NCBI RefSeq assembly: GCF_029589435.1
Contig: NZ_JARRAG010000002.1
Span: 2,790,001 to 2,854,000 of the forward strand
Origin: Paludisphaera mucosa
GTDB taxonomy: Bacteria > Planctomycetota > Planctomycetia > Isosphaerales > Isosphaeraceae
Reading direction: 5' to 3'
Length of the DNA stretch: 64,000 nucleotides
The translations under genes and the position numbers were made by a program. Positions 19,015 to 30,646 of the stretch are shown piece by piece. Positions within the stretch are counted from its first letter, which is position 1. Each line of letters begins with the position of its first letter. The notes beneath the pieces were generated by a model that worked only from the letters and a program-made list of their open reading frames with translations, was not told where the DNA came from and did no database searches.

Positions 19015-19326
19015 ATGATGCGGTGGCTCCTTCCAGGATTCACATTCCGCCGTGTCTTGCTGGCGACCGCCATCGCCTGCCCGCTCTCGGCCTCGCAGAT
19101 CGGCTATACCACGGGCCGTTGCTGCCCCCTGTGCTTTTCTGGTCAAACCGCCCGATTCTATCGCTGCGCTCTCGTCACTCGGACCCCGGACGGGCAGACG
19201 CATATAGAGTACGGGACCCCGCTCGGTTGGTCCTGCCGCCGTTGCGGATTGGATTGGTGGTCACGCTCCAAACCTCGTGCTTCTGCGGATCCGGACCGCC
19301 CTGGAAGCGATGACAGATTGCCTTGA
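19015..19326 (+). CDS. Small possible zinc-ribbon protein, hypothetical
   Basis: 103 residues. A short hydrophobic segment (RRVLLATAIACPLSAS) is followed by CCPLCF and, about 45 residues on, CRRCGLDWW. The two CxxC knuckles look like a zinc ribbon. A purine-rich GGAAGGACGAG lies upstream of paired ATGs at 19015/19018. I know no family for it. The coding evidence is moderate because the C-terminal end (RASADPDRPGSDDRLP) is low in information. Confidence 0.45.
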   Translation: MMRWLLPGFTFRRVLLATAIACPLSASQIGYTTGRCCPLCFSGQTARFYRCALVTRTPDGQTHIEYGTPLGWSCRRCGLDWWSRSKPRASADPDRPGSDDRLP

Positions 19327-19443
19327 CCTGATCTAGCACCTGCCAAAAAACGCCGAAACGGCGGATTTCAATTCCATGGCGACTCACGCCCCGTTGAGAC
19401 GGGCGGGACCGGCGGGGCGACGAACGGCGCGGAGACGATCGGC

Positions 19444-20961
19444 ATGGCTCGAAAACGCGGGATCGCACTGGCCGGGCTGCTGCTCTTCCTGATCGTCGCC
19501 GGCGCCGGCGCGGGGGGACTGGAATCGCCCTTGCCGGATGCGGCGGAGAAGCAGAATTCGGCGGCCGTCCGCAAGCTCGTCGGCCAGGGCGTCGACGTGA
19601 ACCAGGCCCAGGTCGACGGCATGACCGCACTGCACTGGGCGGCCCATCATGACGACCTGGAGACGGCGCGATTCCTCGTCGCCGCGAAGGCCGACGTCAA
19701 ACGCGCGAACCGCTACGAGGTGACGCCCCTGTCGCTGGCCTGCACGAACGGGAACGCGGCGATGGTCGAGCTGCTGCTCGGGGCCGGGGCCGACCCCAAC
19801 ACCCGGCTTCGCGGCGGCGAGACGGTCCTGATGACCGCGGCGCGGACCGGGAAGCTCGGCCCGGTGCGGGCCTTGCTCGCCCGCGGCGCCGACGTGGACG
19901 CCCGCGAGCGGCGCGGGCAGACGGCCCTGATGTGGGCGGCGGCCGACGGCCATGCGGCGGTCGTCGAGGCGCTCCTGGCGGCCCACGCCGATTTTCGCAC
20001 GCCCCTGCCTTCCGGCTTCACGCCCCTCTTCTTCGCCGTCCGCGAGGGGCGGGCGGACGTGGTGCGGCTGCTGCTCAAGGCGGGCGCCGACGTCAACGAG
20101 GCCATGCAGCCGAAGAAGAACGCCGGCCGTGGCCCCGCCCGCGGGACGAGCCCGCTGATCCTGGCCGTCGAGAACGGCCATTTCGACCTGGCCGTCGAGC
20201 TGCTCAAGGCCGGCGCCGACCCCAACGACCAGCGCTCGGGCTTTACGGCCCTCCACATGATGAGCTGGGTCCGCAAGCCGAACCGCGGAGACGGGCTCGA
20301 CGACGCCCCCCCTCCCATCGGCAGCGGGACCATGACGAACCTCGACTTCGTCCGGGAACTCGCGGCCCGGGGCGCGAACGTCGACGCGCGGCTGGCCAAG
20401 GGGGCGGGAGGCCGCAGCCCCGTCGCGAAGTCCGGGGCGACGCCCTTCCTGATGGCCTGCGTGACGGCCGACGTGCCATTCCTGCGGACGCTCCTGGAAC
20501 TTGGGGCCGACCCGTCGACCCCCAACTCGGACGGCTGCACGCCCCTGATGGCCGCCGCCGGCGTGGGCTCGCTCGCGCCCGGCGAGGAGGCCGGCACCGA
20601 GACCGAGGCCTACGAGGCCGTCCAGCTCGCCCTCGAACTCGGCGGCGACGTGAACACCGTCGACGCCAACGGCGAGACCGCCATGCACGGCGCCGCGTAC
20701 AAGAGCCTCCCGTCCGTCGTCCAGTTGCTCGCCGATCGCGGGGCCAAGATCGAGATCTGGAACCGCAGGAACAAGCGGGGCTGGACCCCGCTGATGATCG
20801 CCGAGGGCCACCGGCCGGGCAACTTCAAGCCTTCGCCCGAGACCATCGTCGCGATCCAGCGGGTCATGGCCGCCGCGGGCGTCGCGCCGCCGACGGACGC
20901 CCCGCAGGCCGAGATCCGCAAGGGATACGAGGCCGACTCCGCGGCCAAACCCACGCCGTGA
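19444..20961 (+). CDS. Exported ankyrin-repeat protein
   Basis: 505 residues. A signal peptide (ARKRGIALAGLLLFLIVAGAGA) is followed by roughly ten ankyrin repeats covering residues ~35-470, each with the G-TAL/TPL-A-...-LL-GAD-N pattern (for example GMTALHWAAHHDDLETARFLVAAKADV). Two repeats carry insertions (~215-235 and ~270-305). Ankyrin arrays bind other proteins. Export suggests a periplasmic or surface scaffold, partner unknown. The tail (EIRKGYEADSAAKPTP) is unstructured. Confidence 0.9.
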   Translation: MARKRGIALAGLLLFLIVAGAGAGGLESPLPDAAEKQNSAAVRKLVGQGVDVNQAQVDGMTALHWAAHHDDLETARFLVAAKADVKRANRYEVTPLSLACTNGNAAMVELLLGAGADPNTRLRGGETVLMTAARTGKLGPVRALLARGADVDARERRGQTALMWAAADGHAAVVEALLAAHADFRTPLPSGFTPLFFAVREGRADVVRLLLKAGADVNEAMQPKKNAGRGPARGTSPLILAVENGHFDLAVELLKAGADPNDQRSGFTALHMMSWVRKPNRGDGLDDAPPPIGSGTMTNLDFVRELAARGANVDARLAKGAGGRSPVAKSGATPFLMACVTADVPFLRTLLELGADPSTPNSDGCTPLMAAAGVGSLAPGEEAGTETEAYEAVQLALELGGDVNTVDANGETAMHGAAYKSLPSVVQLLADRGAKIEIWNRRNKRGWTPLMIAEGHRPGNFKPSPETIVAIQRVMAAAGVAPPTDAPQAEIRKGYEADSAAKPTP

Positions 20962-20976
20962 GGCCGAACGCCGAAG

Positions 20977-21260
20977 TCAGGCGACCGGCGTGTTCTCGAT
21001 GTCCCCCGGATGACGTCGCGGGCCTGGGCGGCGAGGTTGGGGTCGGCCGCCGAGGCCGAGACGACGATCCAGGTGCCGTTGGCCTGGGGCACGCAGACGA
21101 TCGTCAGGGTGACCGCGTCATTGCCGCCGACCACCAGGTAGTCGACGCCGTCCGCCCCCTTGACGACGATCAGGTTCTGGCCCACCAGGGCCTGCTCGGC
21201 GAGCATCAGGCAGCCGCCGGGGGAGGAGGGTTTCACGAACGTCCCGTAGACCACGTACAT
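20977..21260 (-). pseudogene. Small hypothetical protein with C-terminal frameshift
   Basis: An ATG at 21260 (GGGAGCC upstream) opens a 94-residue protein, MYVVYGTFVKPSSPGGCLML..., rich in Val/Ala with no recognised domain. In the sequence as given, a run of five C at 21003-21007 shifts the frame and the reading frame continues antisense into the ankyrin gene as far as 20610. Adding one base there restores ...RGDIENTPVA and a stop at 20977. I therefore think the true end is 20977 and that the shift is a recent mutation or a homopolymer sequencing error. Confidence 0.5.
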
Positions 21261-21412
21261 GGAAGGCTCCCGGTCGCCGGCGTGATGGTGCGTCGTCCCG
21301 GCGCATTGTACGAGGCCCGGCCCAGGCTTGCGATCGGCCGGCGGCGGGGGCATCATGGCTGCCGATCCTTCGTCGCAACCTTCCTCGAAACGAGACGACC
21401 GAGAGACGAACC

Positions 21413-21823
21413 ATGATGAAACTGCTGTACGTCGCGTCGTTGCTGCTGCTCGGAGCCGCGCTCGCCTACCCGGCGCTCGCGACCGCCCCCAAGGACGAAG
21501 CCGAGGGGCCGCCGCTCGCGCATATGGTCTTCTTCACGCTCAAGGACCACTCGAAGGACGCGGTCGAGGCCTTCGCCAAGGACTGCGAGACCTACCTGAC
21601 CAAGCACGAGGGGACCGTCTACTTCTCGCTGGGCAAGCGGGCCGAGGACGTGGAGGAGCCGCCCAGCGTGAAGGACTTCGACGTCGCCCTGCACGTCGTC
21701 TTCGCCGACAGGAAATACCGCGACAAGTACCTGAAGAGCACCCGGCACGACGAGTTCGTCGCCGCCATCAAGACCCGGGTCGAGAAGGCCCGGGTGTTCG
21801 ACTCGTACCTGGCCAAGCCCTGA
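21413..21823 (+). CDS. Secreted Dabb-domain (stress-responsive A/B barrel) protein
   Basis: 136 residues. Residues 1-24 are a signal peptide (LLYVASLLLLGAALAYPALA). The Dabb domain fills the rest: LAHMVFFTLKDHSKDAVEAFAKDCETYL, SLGKRAEDVEEPPSVKDFDVALHVVFADRKYRDKYLKSTRHDEFV. The family forms dimeric alpha+beta barrels, and exported versions are frequent in planctomycetes with unknown roles. A shared hairpin separates it from the convergent Rrf2 gene. Confidence 0.88.
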   Translation: MMKLLYVASLLLLGAALAYPALATAPKDEAEGPPLAHMVFFTLKDHSKDAVEAFAKDCETYLTKHEGTVYFSLGKRAEDVEEPPSVKDFDVALHVVFADRKYRDKYLKSTRHDEFVAAIKTRVEKARVFDSYLAKP

Positions 21824-21832
21824 AAACGGCCC

Positions 21833-21863
21833 GCGGGGAGGCCCGACTCGCTCGCCTCCCCGC
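21833..21863. terminator. Bidirectional hairpin between Dabb and Rrf2 genes
   Basis: GCGGGGAGGC (21833-21842) pairs perfectly with GCCTCCCCGC (21854-21863). It lies between two converging stop codons. Confidence 0.65.
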
Positions 21864-21871
21864 ATCGCCGC

Positions 21872-22282
21872 TCAGATGGTCCAGTCGGGCGTCTTGCCCT
21901 GGGCGGCGAGGTGGGCGACCGTCGTGCGGTCCAGGATGTCGACCTGGGAGGCCTGGATTCGCTCCCAGAGCCGTGCGAGGGCGTCGAGCGTGGAGCGCCG
22001 GGCGGGACGCTCCTGGAAGCCCTCGCCGTCGATCACGCGAAGGACGTCGCCCAGCGAGATCGTCGCCGGGTCGCGCGCCAGGCGGTAACCGCCCGAAGAG
22101 CCCCGCGTGCTGTTGACCAGCCCCGCCCCCTTGAGCCGGATCAGGATCTGCGTCAGGAAGGTCTCGGGGATTTCGTAGGCCTCGGCGATCTCCCGGATCG
22201 GCACCGGCCGGTCGCCCTGATGGCGGTCGGCCAGCGCGATCACCGCCAGGCACGCGTATTCCGCCTTGGCCGAGATCTTCAC
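21872..22282 (-). CDS. Rrf2-family regulator without Fe-S cysteines
   Basis: 136 residues from a GTG at 22282, seven bases after a strong AGGAGG; this is better placed than the GTG six bases upstream. The winged helix is clear: MKISAKAEYACLAVIALADRH, then IREIAEAYEIPETFLTQILIRLKGAGLVNSTRGSSGGYRLAR (~30-75). The central C-terminal region has no cysteine triad, so it should not bind an Fe-S cluster and resembles CymR-type members in that respect. The final DWTI matches the end of the second Rrf2 protein at 23.5 kb. It is probably co-transcribed with the 73-residue gene upstream. Confidence 0.9.
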   Translation of the reverse strand: MKISAKAEYACLAVIALADRHQGDRPVPIREIAEAYEIPETFLTQILIRLKGAGLVNSTRGSSGGYRLARDPATISLGDVLRVIDGEGFQERPARRSTLDALARLWERIQASQVDILDRTTVAHLAAQGKTPDWTI

Positions 22283-22334
22283 GAACACCCCTCCTAGCTT
22301 CGGGCCGCGTCCCCGTCGACGCCCGGCGAGCCCA

Positions 22335-22556
22335 TCAGTTCCAACAGGGCTCGAGCATCTTCTGGAACTTCGACGGCTGCGTCGCCGCCAGGGCCTGCTC
22401 GTACGCCAACCGATACACCGCCGCCCAGGGCCCCGCCACCATGAAGCCGCCGGCCGTCGGGACGAACGAACCCGTGACACGCGTCGCGTGCGTCGAGGTC
22501 GCGACCGAGGAGACCGACGCCGTCGAAGTGGGGACCGACCAGGTGATTCGCGACAT
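22335..22556 (-). CDS. 73-residue hypothetical protein upstream of Rrf2
   Basis: The N-terminal half is Ser/Thr/Val-rich. The C-terminal half, GPWAAVYRLAYEQALAATQPSKFQKMLEPCWN, looks like an amphipathic helix with conserved-looking aromatics. No known domain. It is transcribed toward the Rrf2 gene with a 52-base gap, from a near-consensus promoter at 22604-22631. GC3 is high throughout, which supports coding. Function unknown; a partner or target of the adjacent regulator is possible. Confidence 0.6.
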   Translation of the reverse strand: MSRITWSVPTSTASVSSVATSTHATRVTGSFVPTAGGFMVAGPWAAVYRLAYEQALAATQPSKFQKMLEPCWN

Positions 22557-22603
22557 GACTGCGTGCGCCTCGGGAAGGAGTGCCTGACAACCTCACTACC
22601 TCA

Positions 22604-22641
22604 ACATTACCATTCCTATCGTCATGGTCAAGTTGAATCTT
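22604..22641 (-). promoter_or_regulatory. Promoter for 73-residue gene/Rrf2, with AAG-N6-CTT site
   Basis: On the minus strand, TTGACC (22626-22631) and TAATGT (22604-22609) are 16 bases apart. An AAG-N6-CTT sequence at 22630-22641 touches the -35 box and has the same spacing as the core of the palindrome before the Met/Cys gene. The region is clearly AT-richer than its surroundings. Confidence 0.5.
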
Positions 22642-22797
22642 CAGTATCCCTACCCGATTTCTAGGGGGGGCCTTCGGGCGCGCTATTAGGGCCCAACGGA
22701 CGTCGCGGGCGCGACTCGGCGAGATGCGACGCCGAGGTCGAGACGCCCTCGCGGAATGCGGTCCTTGTCGATCAGGCTTATCTGGAAGGTCATGATC

Positions 22798-22851
22798 CAT
22801 AAGAATTATCTTATGAATTGTCTTGAAACCCGCATCCGGCGCGACTAGAAC
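22798..22851 (+). promoter_or_regulatory. Promoter and palindromic site for the Met/Cys-rich gene
   Basis: A perfect inverted repeat, CATAAGA-ATTA-TCTTATG (22798-22815), lies seven bases upstream of a -35 TTGAAA (22823-22828). A -10 TAGAAC (22846-22851) follows at the ideal 17-base spacing. The palindrome above the -35 suggests an activator, or a regulator contacting polymerase. The 5' leader would be about 70 bases. Confidence 0.6.
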
Positions 22852-22928
22852 TAGGACCGTGCGGGGCGGAGTTCGACCCCGAGCCGGAAACGTGCGAGGC
22901 CGGCGACCTTATCCTGGGGAGCTTCGAG

Positions 22929-23396
22929 ATGACGACGATGATGATGGAACGGTCCGGCATGGCGATGAACATGGGCATGAACATGGGCATGGGCGGGATG
23001 ACGACCGGCGCGACCATGCCGACGACCCCGCAGTGGATGATGGTCCCCCGCTGCACCATCACGATGGAGAAGTGCGCCGGCGGGATGAAGATGGTCTGCA
23101 AGTGCGACGACAAGATGTCGGCGAGCATGATGCAGAACCTCTGCACCATGATGGCCGGCGGCATGTGCAGCGGCTGCATGATGATGAACGGCATGATGAT
23201 GTGCTGCTGCAACATGACCATGGGCATGTGCAAGTGCGAGATGACCGACGACGGCGTGACGATGACCTGCACCAGCGGCGACGCCGAGTGCTGCAAGATG
23301 ATCCAGGCCTGCTGCGACTGCATGACGACCATGATGAAGTCCGGCTGCGTCTGCTGCGTCTGCATGAACGGCATGCCCGTCTGCTGCTCCTGCTGA
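22929..23396 (+). CDS. Met/Cys-rich protein, candidate soft-metal-binding protein
   Basis: 155 residues, of which 40 are Met and 25 are Cys (42% together); there is no His, Phe or Tyr and one Trp. Residues 1-40 are a Met-only segment with MxM/MxxM spacing and no Cys. Residues 42-155 hold all 25 Cys as CC, CxC, CxxC and one CCC (92-94), mixed with Met clusters. No signal peptide is visible, so it should be cytoplasmic, where thiols stay reduced. Composition suits Cu(I) or other thiophilic metals, as in metallothioneins, but it matches no metallothionein pattern I know. The reading is supported by near-total GC3, a GGGGA ribosome site, a strong promoter and a terminator. Rrf2 regulators lie on both sides. 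Function is inferred. Confidence 0.82.
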   Translation: MTTMMMERSGMAMNMGMNMGMGGMTTGATMPTTPQWMMVPRCTITMEKCAGGMKMVCKCDDKMSASMMQNLCTMMAGGMCSGCMMMNGMMMCCCNMTMGMCKCEMTDDGVTMTCTSGDAECCKMIQACCDCMTTMMKSGCVCCVCMNGMPVCCSC

Positions 23397-23427
23397 GCGA
23401 GCCCGGACGGTCGCCTTCGAAATGCGA

Positions 23428-23473
23428 CGAAGCCGCCGCGACGCCCCGGACGGGACGCGTCGCGGCGGCTTCG
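23428..23473. terminator. 17-bp bidirectional hairpin terminator
   Basis: CGAAGCCGCCGCGACGC (23428-23444) pairs perfectly with its complement at 23457-23473 around a 12-base loop. It lies between the converging Met/Cys gene and the second Rrf2 gene and is the longest perfect hairpin I noticed in the window. Confidence 0.75.
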
Positions 23474-23512
23474 CGCTTCGAAACAGGAAGGCCCGCCCGC
23501 AGGCCGGCCGCC

Positions 23513-23962
23513 TCAGATCGTCCAGTCGGCGACGTAGAGGAAGCCGAGGTCCTGGTTTTCCTTGACCAGGTCGGCGAAGGTCGTCTCGTCGACGACGTCG
23601 GCGATGGCCTGGCGGACGCGGCCCCAGAAGCCGACGAACGGGCACTGGCCGGGATACTCGCAGGTCTTGGGGCGGGACTGGCTGACGCAGTCGACCGGTG
23701 CAACGGGGCCGTCGATGAAGCGGATCACCGACCCGATGGTGACGTCCTCGGGCTGCTTGGCGAGCAGGTAGCCCCCCTCGGCCCCGCGCCGGCTGTTCAC
23801 GAAGCCGCCGCCCTTGAGCTGGCTGAGGATCGCCTCCAGGAATTTGATGGGAATGTGCTGCCGCTCGGCGATCTCGTTGGCCTTCATCGGCGCGGACCCG
23901 CGATATTCGGCCAGGGCGTAGATGGCCCGCAACGCGTAATAACACTTGGCCGATACGGTCAT
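23513..23962 (-). CDS. Rrf2-family regulator with probable Fe-S cluster
   Basis: 149 residues. The winged helix is in the first 70 residues (MTVSAKCYYALRAIYALAEY, then KANEIAERQHIPIKFLEAILSQLKGGGFVNSRRGAEGGYLL). The loop after the dimerisation helix has Cys92, Cys101 and Cys107 (C-x8-C-x5-C), matching the position of the cluster ligands in IscR, NsrR and RirA. I infer a [2Fe-2S] or [4Fe-4S] sensor of iron, NO, redox or metal damage. It ends in DWTI like its neighbour Rrf2. It converges on the Met/Cys gene, which it may control. Confidence 0.9.
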   Translation of the reverse strand: MTVSAKCYYALRAIYALAEYRGSAPMKANEIAERQHIPIKFLEAILSQLKGGGFVNSRRGAEGGYLLAKQPEDVTIGSVIRFIDGPVAPVDCVSQSRPKTCEYPGQCPFVGFWGRVRQAIADVVDETTFADLVKENQDLGFLYVADWTI

Positions 23963-24402
23963 TCGAACGCTCTTTGATGATTCGATGTCGCTCGCGCCGG
24001 CCCATCTCCGGCCGCGCCACCCATTCCTCGAAACCCGCTACCTTTCATTCTACTCCGCAGGTGCCGACGAGAAACCCCCGATGTCCGTCGAGATTCTCGG
24101 GTTAGTAGGAAATCCAAGGAAACCCGCGGCCGCAGATGTGTTGCGGAATCCGGGACGGACCCTGGTTCCTGGGGCCGACCCTTCGTCGCCCCGACGGCCG
24201 TGCGTCGAGTTGGAGATCGGGCGTCGTTCGGGGCCAAATTCCCGTTTCGTCGCTCTCACGCCATCAAGCGCAGGTGGTTCCAGGCGAGAATCTCCTGGTC
24301 GCAGCCCCGGAACCCTCGCACGGTACGTCTCAAGATCCGCGTTTCACGATCCACCGGAGCCCGATCGCGTCGCGTGGATTCAAGGTCCCTCGGATCCCCA
24401 AG
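23963..24402. other. 440-base divergent intergenic region
   Basis: This separates the Fe-S Rrf2 gene (minus) from the deacetylase gene (plus). A TAGAAT box on the minus strand near 24048-24053 may be the Rrf2 -10, with a poor -35. Reading frames here lack homology-like content. I see no gene. Confidence 0.4.
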
Positions 24403-25329
24403 ATGGTCCCGATCGTCTATCATCCCCGTTACAACATCACGGCCTTCGGCCTGGAGCGGCTCCATCCCTTCGACGGCCGGAAGTACGGGCGAATCCGCGA
24501 CGCCCTCATCCAACGCGGCCTTCGGCGACCGAATGACTTCATCCGACCCGCCCCGGCGCGTCGCTATGAGTTGGCGAAAGTCCACACGCCGGACTACTTG
24601 GGGTCGCTGTGGAGTTCGAACGTGCTCGCCGGGATCCTGGAAGTCCCAGCGGTGCGGCGGCTCCCATGGTGGTTGATCGACTGGCGAATCCTGGGGCCGA
24701 TGCGCCTCGCGGCGGGCGGGACGATCGAGGCTTGTCGGCTGGCCCTGGAACACGGGCTGGCCGTGAACCTCGGCGGCGGTTTCCACCATGCGGCGGCCGA
24801 TCGGGGAGGCGGCTTCTGCGTCTACGCCGACATTCCGATCGCGGCACGGCTGCTCCACGACGAGGGCCGCCTGCGCACCGTGCTCGTCGTCGACCTCGAC
24901 GCGCACCAGGGGAACGGCGTCGCGTCGATCTTCCGGGGCTGGATCTGGGCTCGGATCCTCGACGTGTACGAGCACAACCTCTTCCCGCTCCACAAGGAGC
25001 CCGAGGATTATCCCCTGCCCGTCCCGCCCGGCATGACGGGGAGCGACTACCTCGAGGTCGTCCACGCCGCCCTGCCCCACGTCCTCGACGAGGTGCGTCC
25101 CGACCTGGTCGTTTATAACGCCGGCTCGGACCCGTTCGACGGCGACCCGCTCACCCGGCTGAAGCTGTCTGCGAACGACCTCGTCGACCGCGACCTGCTC
25201 GTCGTGACCGAGGCCCGCGATCGCGGCATCCCCGTCGCCATGGTCCTCTCCGGAGGCTACTCGGCGCTCTCCTGGAAGATCCACGCCGACGCCGTCGAGG
25301 CCCTCCTGACGCGATTCGATCGGGCCTGA
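24403..25329 (+). CDS. Histone deacetylase family protein (class IV-like)
   Basis: 308 residues from the ATG at 24403 (MVPIVYHPRYN); longer in-frame extensions have no family sequence. The zinc deacetylase core is complete: the His pair in GGGFHHA (128-129), zinc ligands Asp166 and His168 in DLDAHQGNG and Asp243 in NAGSDPFDGDPL, and the Tyr of LSGGYSALSW. Short length and DAHQGNG resemble HDAC11-like bacterial proteins. Bacterial relatives remove acyl groups from acetylpolyamines or acetyl-lysine; the substrate here is not evident. It is cytoplasmic, and the 1388-residue gene starts 105 bases downstream. Confidence 0.92.
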   Translation: MVPIVYHPRYNITAFGLERLHPFDGRKYGRIRDALIQRGLRRPNDFIRPAPARRYELAKVHTPDYLGSLWSSNVLAGILEVPAVRRLPWWLIDWRILGPMRLAAGGTIEACRLALEHGLAVNLGGGFHHAAADRGGGFCVYADIPIAARLLHDEGRLRTVLVVDLDAHQGNGVASIFRGWIWARILDVYEHNLFPLHKEPEDYPLPVPPGMTGSDYLEVVHAALPHVLDEVRPDLVVYNAGSDPFDGDPLTRLKLSANDLVDRDLLVVTEARDRGIPVAMVLSGGYSALSWKIHADAVEALLTRFDRA

Positions 25330-25434
25330 CCTCCAACGGCAGCCCATCGCCCAGCATGGGGAAGCGCGCTAGAATCGGCGGCTGGCGCCGGATGCCGGCG
25401 CCGCCCGAGAGAGCCAGGAGCGGAGGATCGACCG

Positions 25435-29601
<4,167 letters not shown>

Positions 29602-29959
29602 AGCCGGGAGTCGGGATCTCCGCCCGCCCATCGATTTCCAACTGGACATCGTGTCGTAAAGTACGGTGGGGACCGTGCGTCACGATCACGCGGCGCGGCG
29701 ACGGTGGAAACCCAGGGGCCCTGAGAATCACAAATTTTTTTGGCCAACGAAGCCAATTTTGACTAGAGTTAAACCTATATAGATCAGAGACTTAACCACA
29801 AAACATGCTGGTCTTCGCGACGCGAATGGAGCCGATTCGAAGCCAGTCCGAAGGACGCTGCTCGACGTCGGCGGCTTTCTCGTAGGAGCGAGCGGACCGG
29901 CCGATTATCCTGGGCTCGTCCCCGTCCCAAACCGAGGCTCGATCAACGGAGAAGCCCGC
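29602..29959. other. 358-base intergenic with AT-rich island
   Basis: Bases ~29730-29805 are far AT-richer than the region around them. They include a T7 run, a small hairpin TTGGC-N7-GCCAA followed by TTTT (29742-29759), and TTGACT/TATATA boxes whose spacing is too short for a normal promoter. It probably holds the terminator of the upstream gene and the promoter of the next one. Confidence 0.4.
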
Positions 29960-30646
29960 ATGAGCGCCGAGAACCGCACACTGTCGCGGCGATGGTTCGA
30001 GGAGGTCTGGAACGAGCGGCGGGCCGACGCCATCGACGAGCTGTTGAGCCCCGAGGGCGTGGGCCACATGGAGTCCGGCGACTTCGTCGGCGTCGAGCCC
30101 TTCCGCCAGGTCCGCGACCAGTTCATCGCGGCCTTCCCCGACCTCAGGTTCGAGATCGAGGACATGGTCGCGGACGGCGACGCCGTGGTCGTCCGCTGGA
30201 ACGTCCGGGGGACGCACACGGGCGAGGGCCTGGGGATCGCGCCCTGCCACCGCCCGGTCACGGCTCGGGGGATGACCTGGCACCGCTTCCACGACGGCGT
30301 CATGGTCGAGGGCTGGGACGCCTGGAACCAGGGGGCCTTCTTCCAGCATCTCCAGGAAGCCCCGGCCGAGCCCGTCGCGAGCGACGAGACCATCCTCGGC
30401 CGTCGCGCGGAGGTGGCCGCTCGGATCCGCGAGGTGCGCGAGGACCGCTTCGGGGCGACGGGCGGCCCCGAGGCGGCCCGGCGGCTGGGGCTCCCCGTCC
30501 GGACCTGGTACAACTACGAGACCGGCGTCGCCGTCCCCGCGGAAGTCCTGCTCGCCTTCCTCGACCTGACCGGCGTCGAGCCGGCGTGGCTGCTGACCGG
30601 CGAAGGCCCGATGTATCGGGGCGACCGAAAGGGATCCGAATCATGA
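29960..30646 (+). CDS. SnoaL-like polyketide-cyclase fold fused to HTH domain
   Basis: 228 residues. Residues 1-135 are a SnoaL/NTF2-like ester-cyclase domain (RRWFEEVWNERRADAIDELLSPEGVGHMESGDFVGVEPFRQV, VVRWNVRGTHTGEGLGIAPCHRPVTARGMTWHRF). Residues ~145-215 form a helix-turn-helix of the XRE/phage-repressor kind (RLGLPVRTWYNYETGVAVPAEVLLAFLDLTGVEPAWLLTGEGP). The combination suggests a one-component regulator that binds a small hydrophobic ligand in the SnoaL pocket. ATGA overlap with the downstream isomerase gene indicates an operon. DNA binding and ligand are inference. Confidence 0.82.
   Translation: MSAENRTLSRRWFEEVWNERRADAIDELLSPEGVGHMESGDFVGVEPFRQVRDQFIAAFPDLRFEIEDMVADGDAVVVRWNVRGTHTGEGLGIAPCHRPVTARGMTWHRFHDGVMVEGWDAWNQGAFFQHLQEAPAEPVASDETILGRRAEVAARIREVREDRFGATGGPEAARRLGLPVRTWYNYETGVAVPAEVLLAFLDLTGVEPAWLLTGEGPMYRGDRKGSES

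Noticed and set aside
22294-22800. 168-residue minus-strand frame upstream of the first Rrf2 gene
   Set aside because: It crosses the AT-rich promoter region and overlaps the better supported 73-residue gene in another frame.
22811-23374. 187-residue minus-strand frame rich in Ile, Met, Gln and His opposite the Met/Cys gene
   Set aside because: It is the antisense image of the ATG/TGC-rich gene and runs through that gene's promoter. It has no ribosome site of its own.
24136-24402. 89-residue N-terminal extension of the deacetylase
   Set aside because: Composition is unlike the family and the deacetylase fold begins at MVPIVYHPRYN.
29742-29790. TTGACT and TATATA boxes in the AT-rich island as a promoter
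   Set aside because: The spacing is about 11 bases, too short for a sigma-70 promoter.
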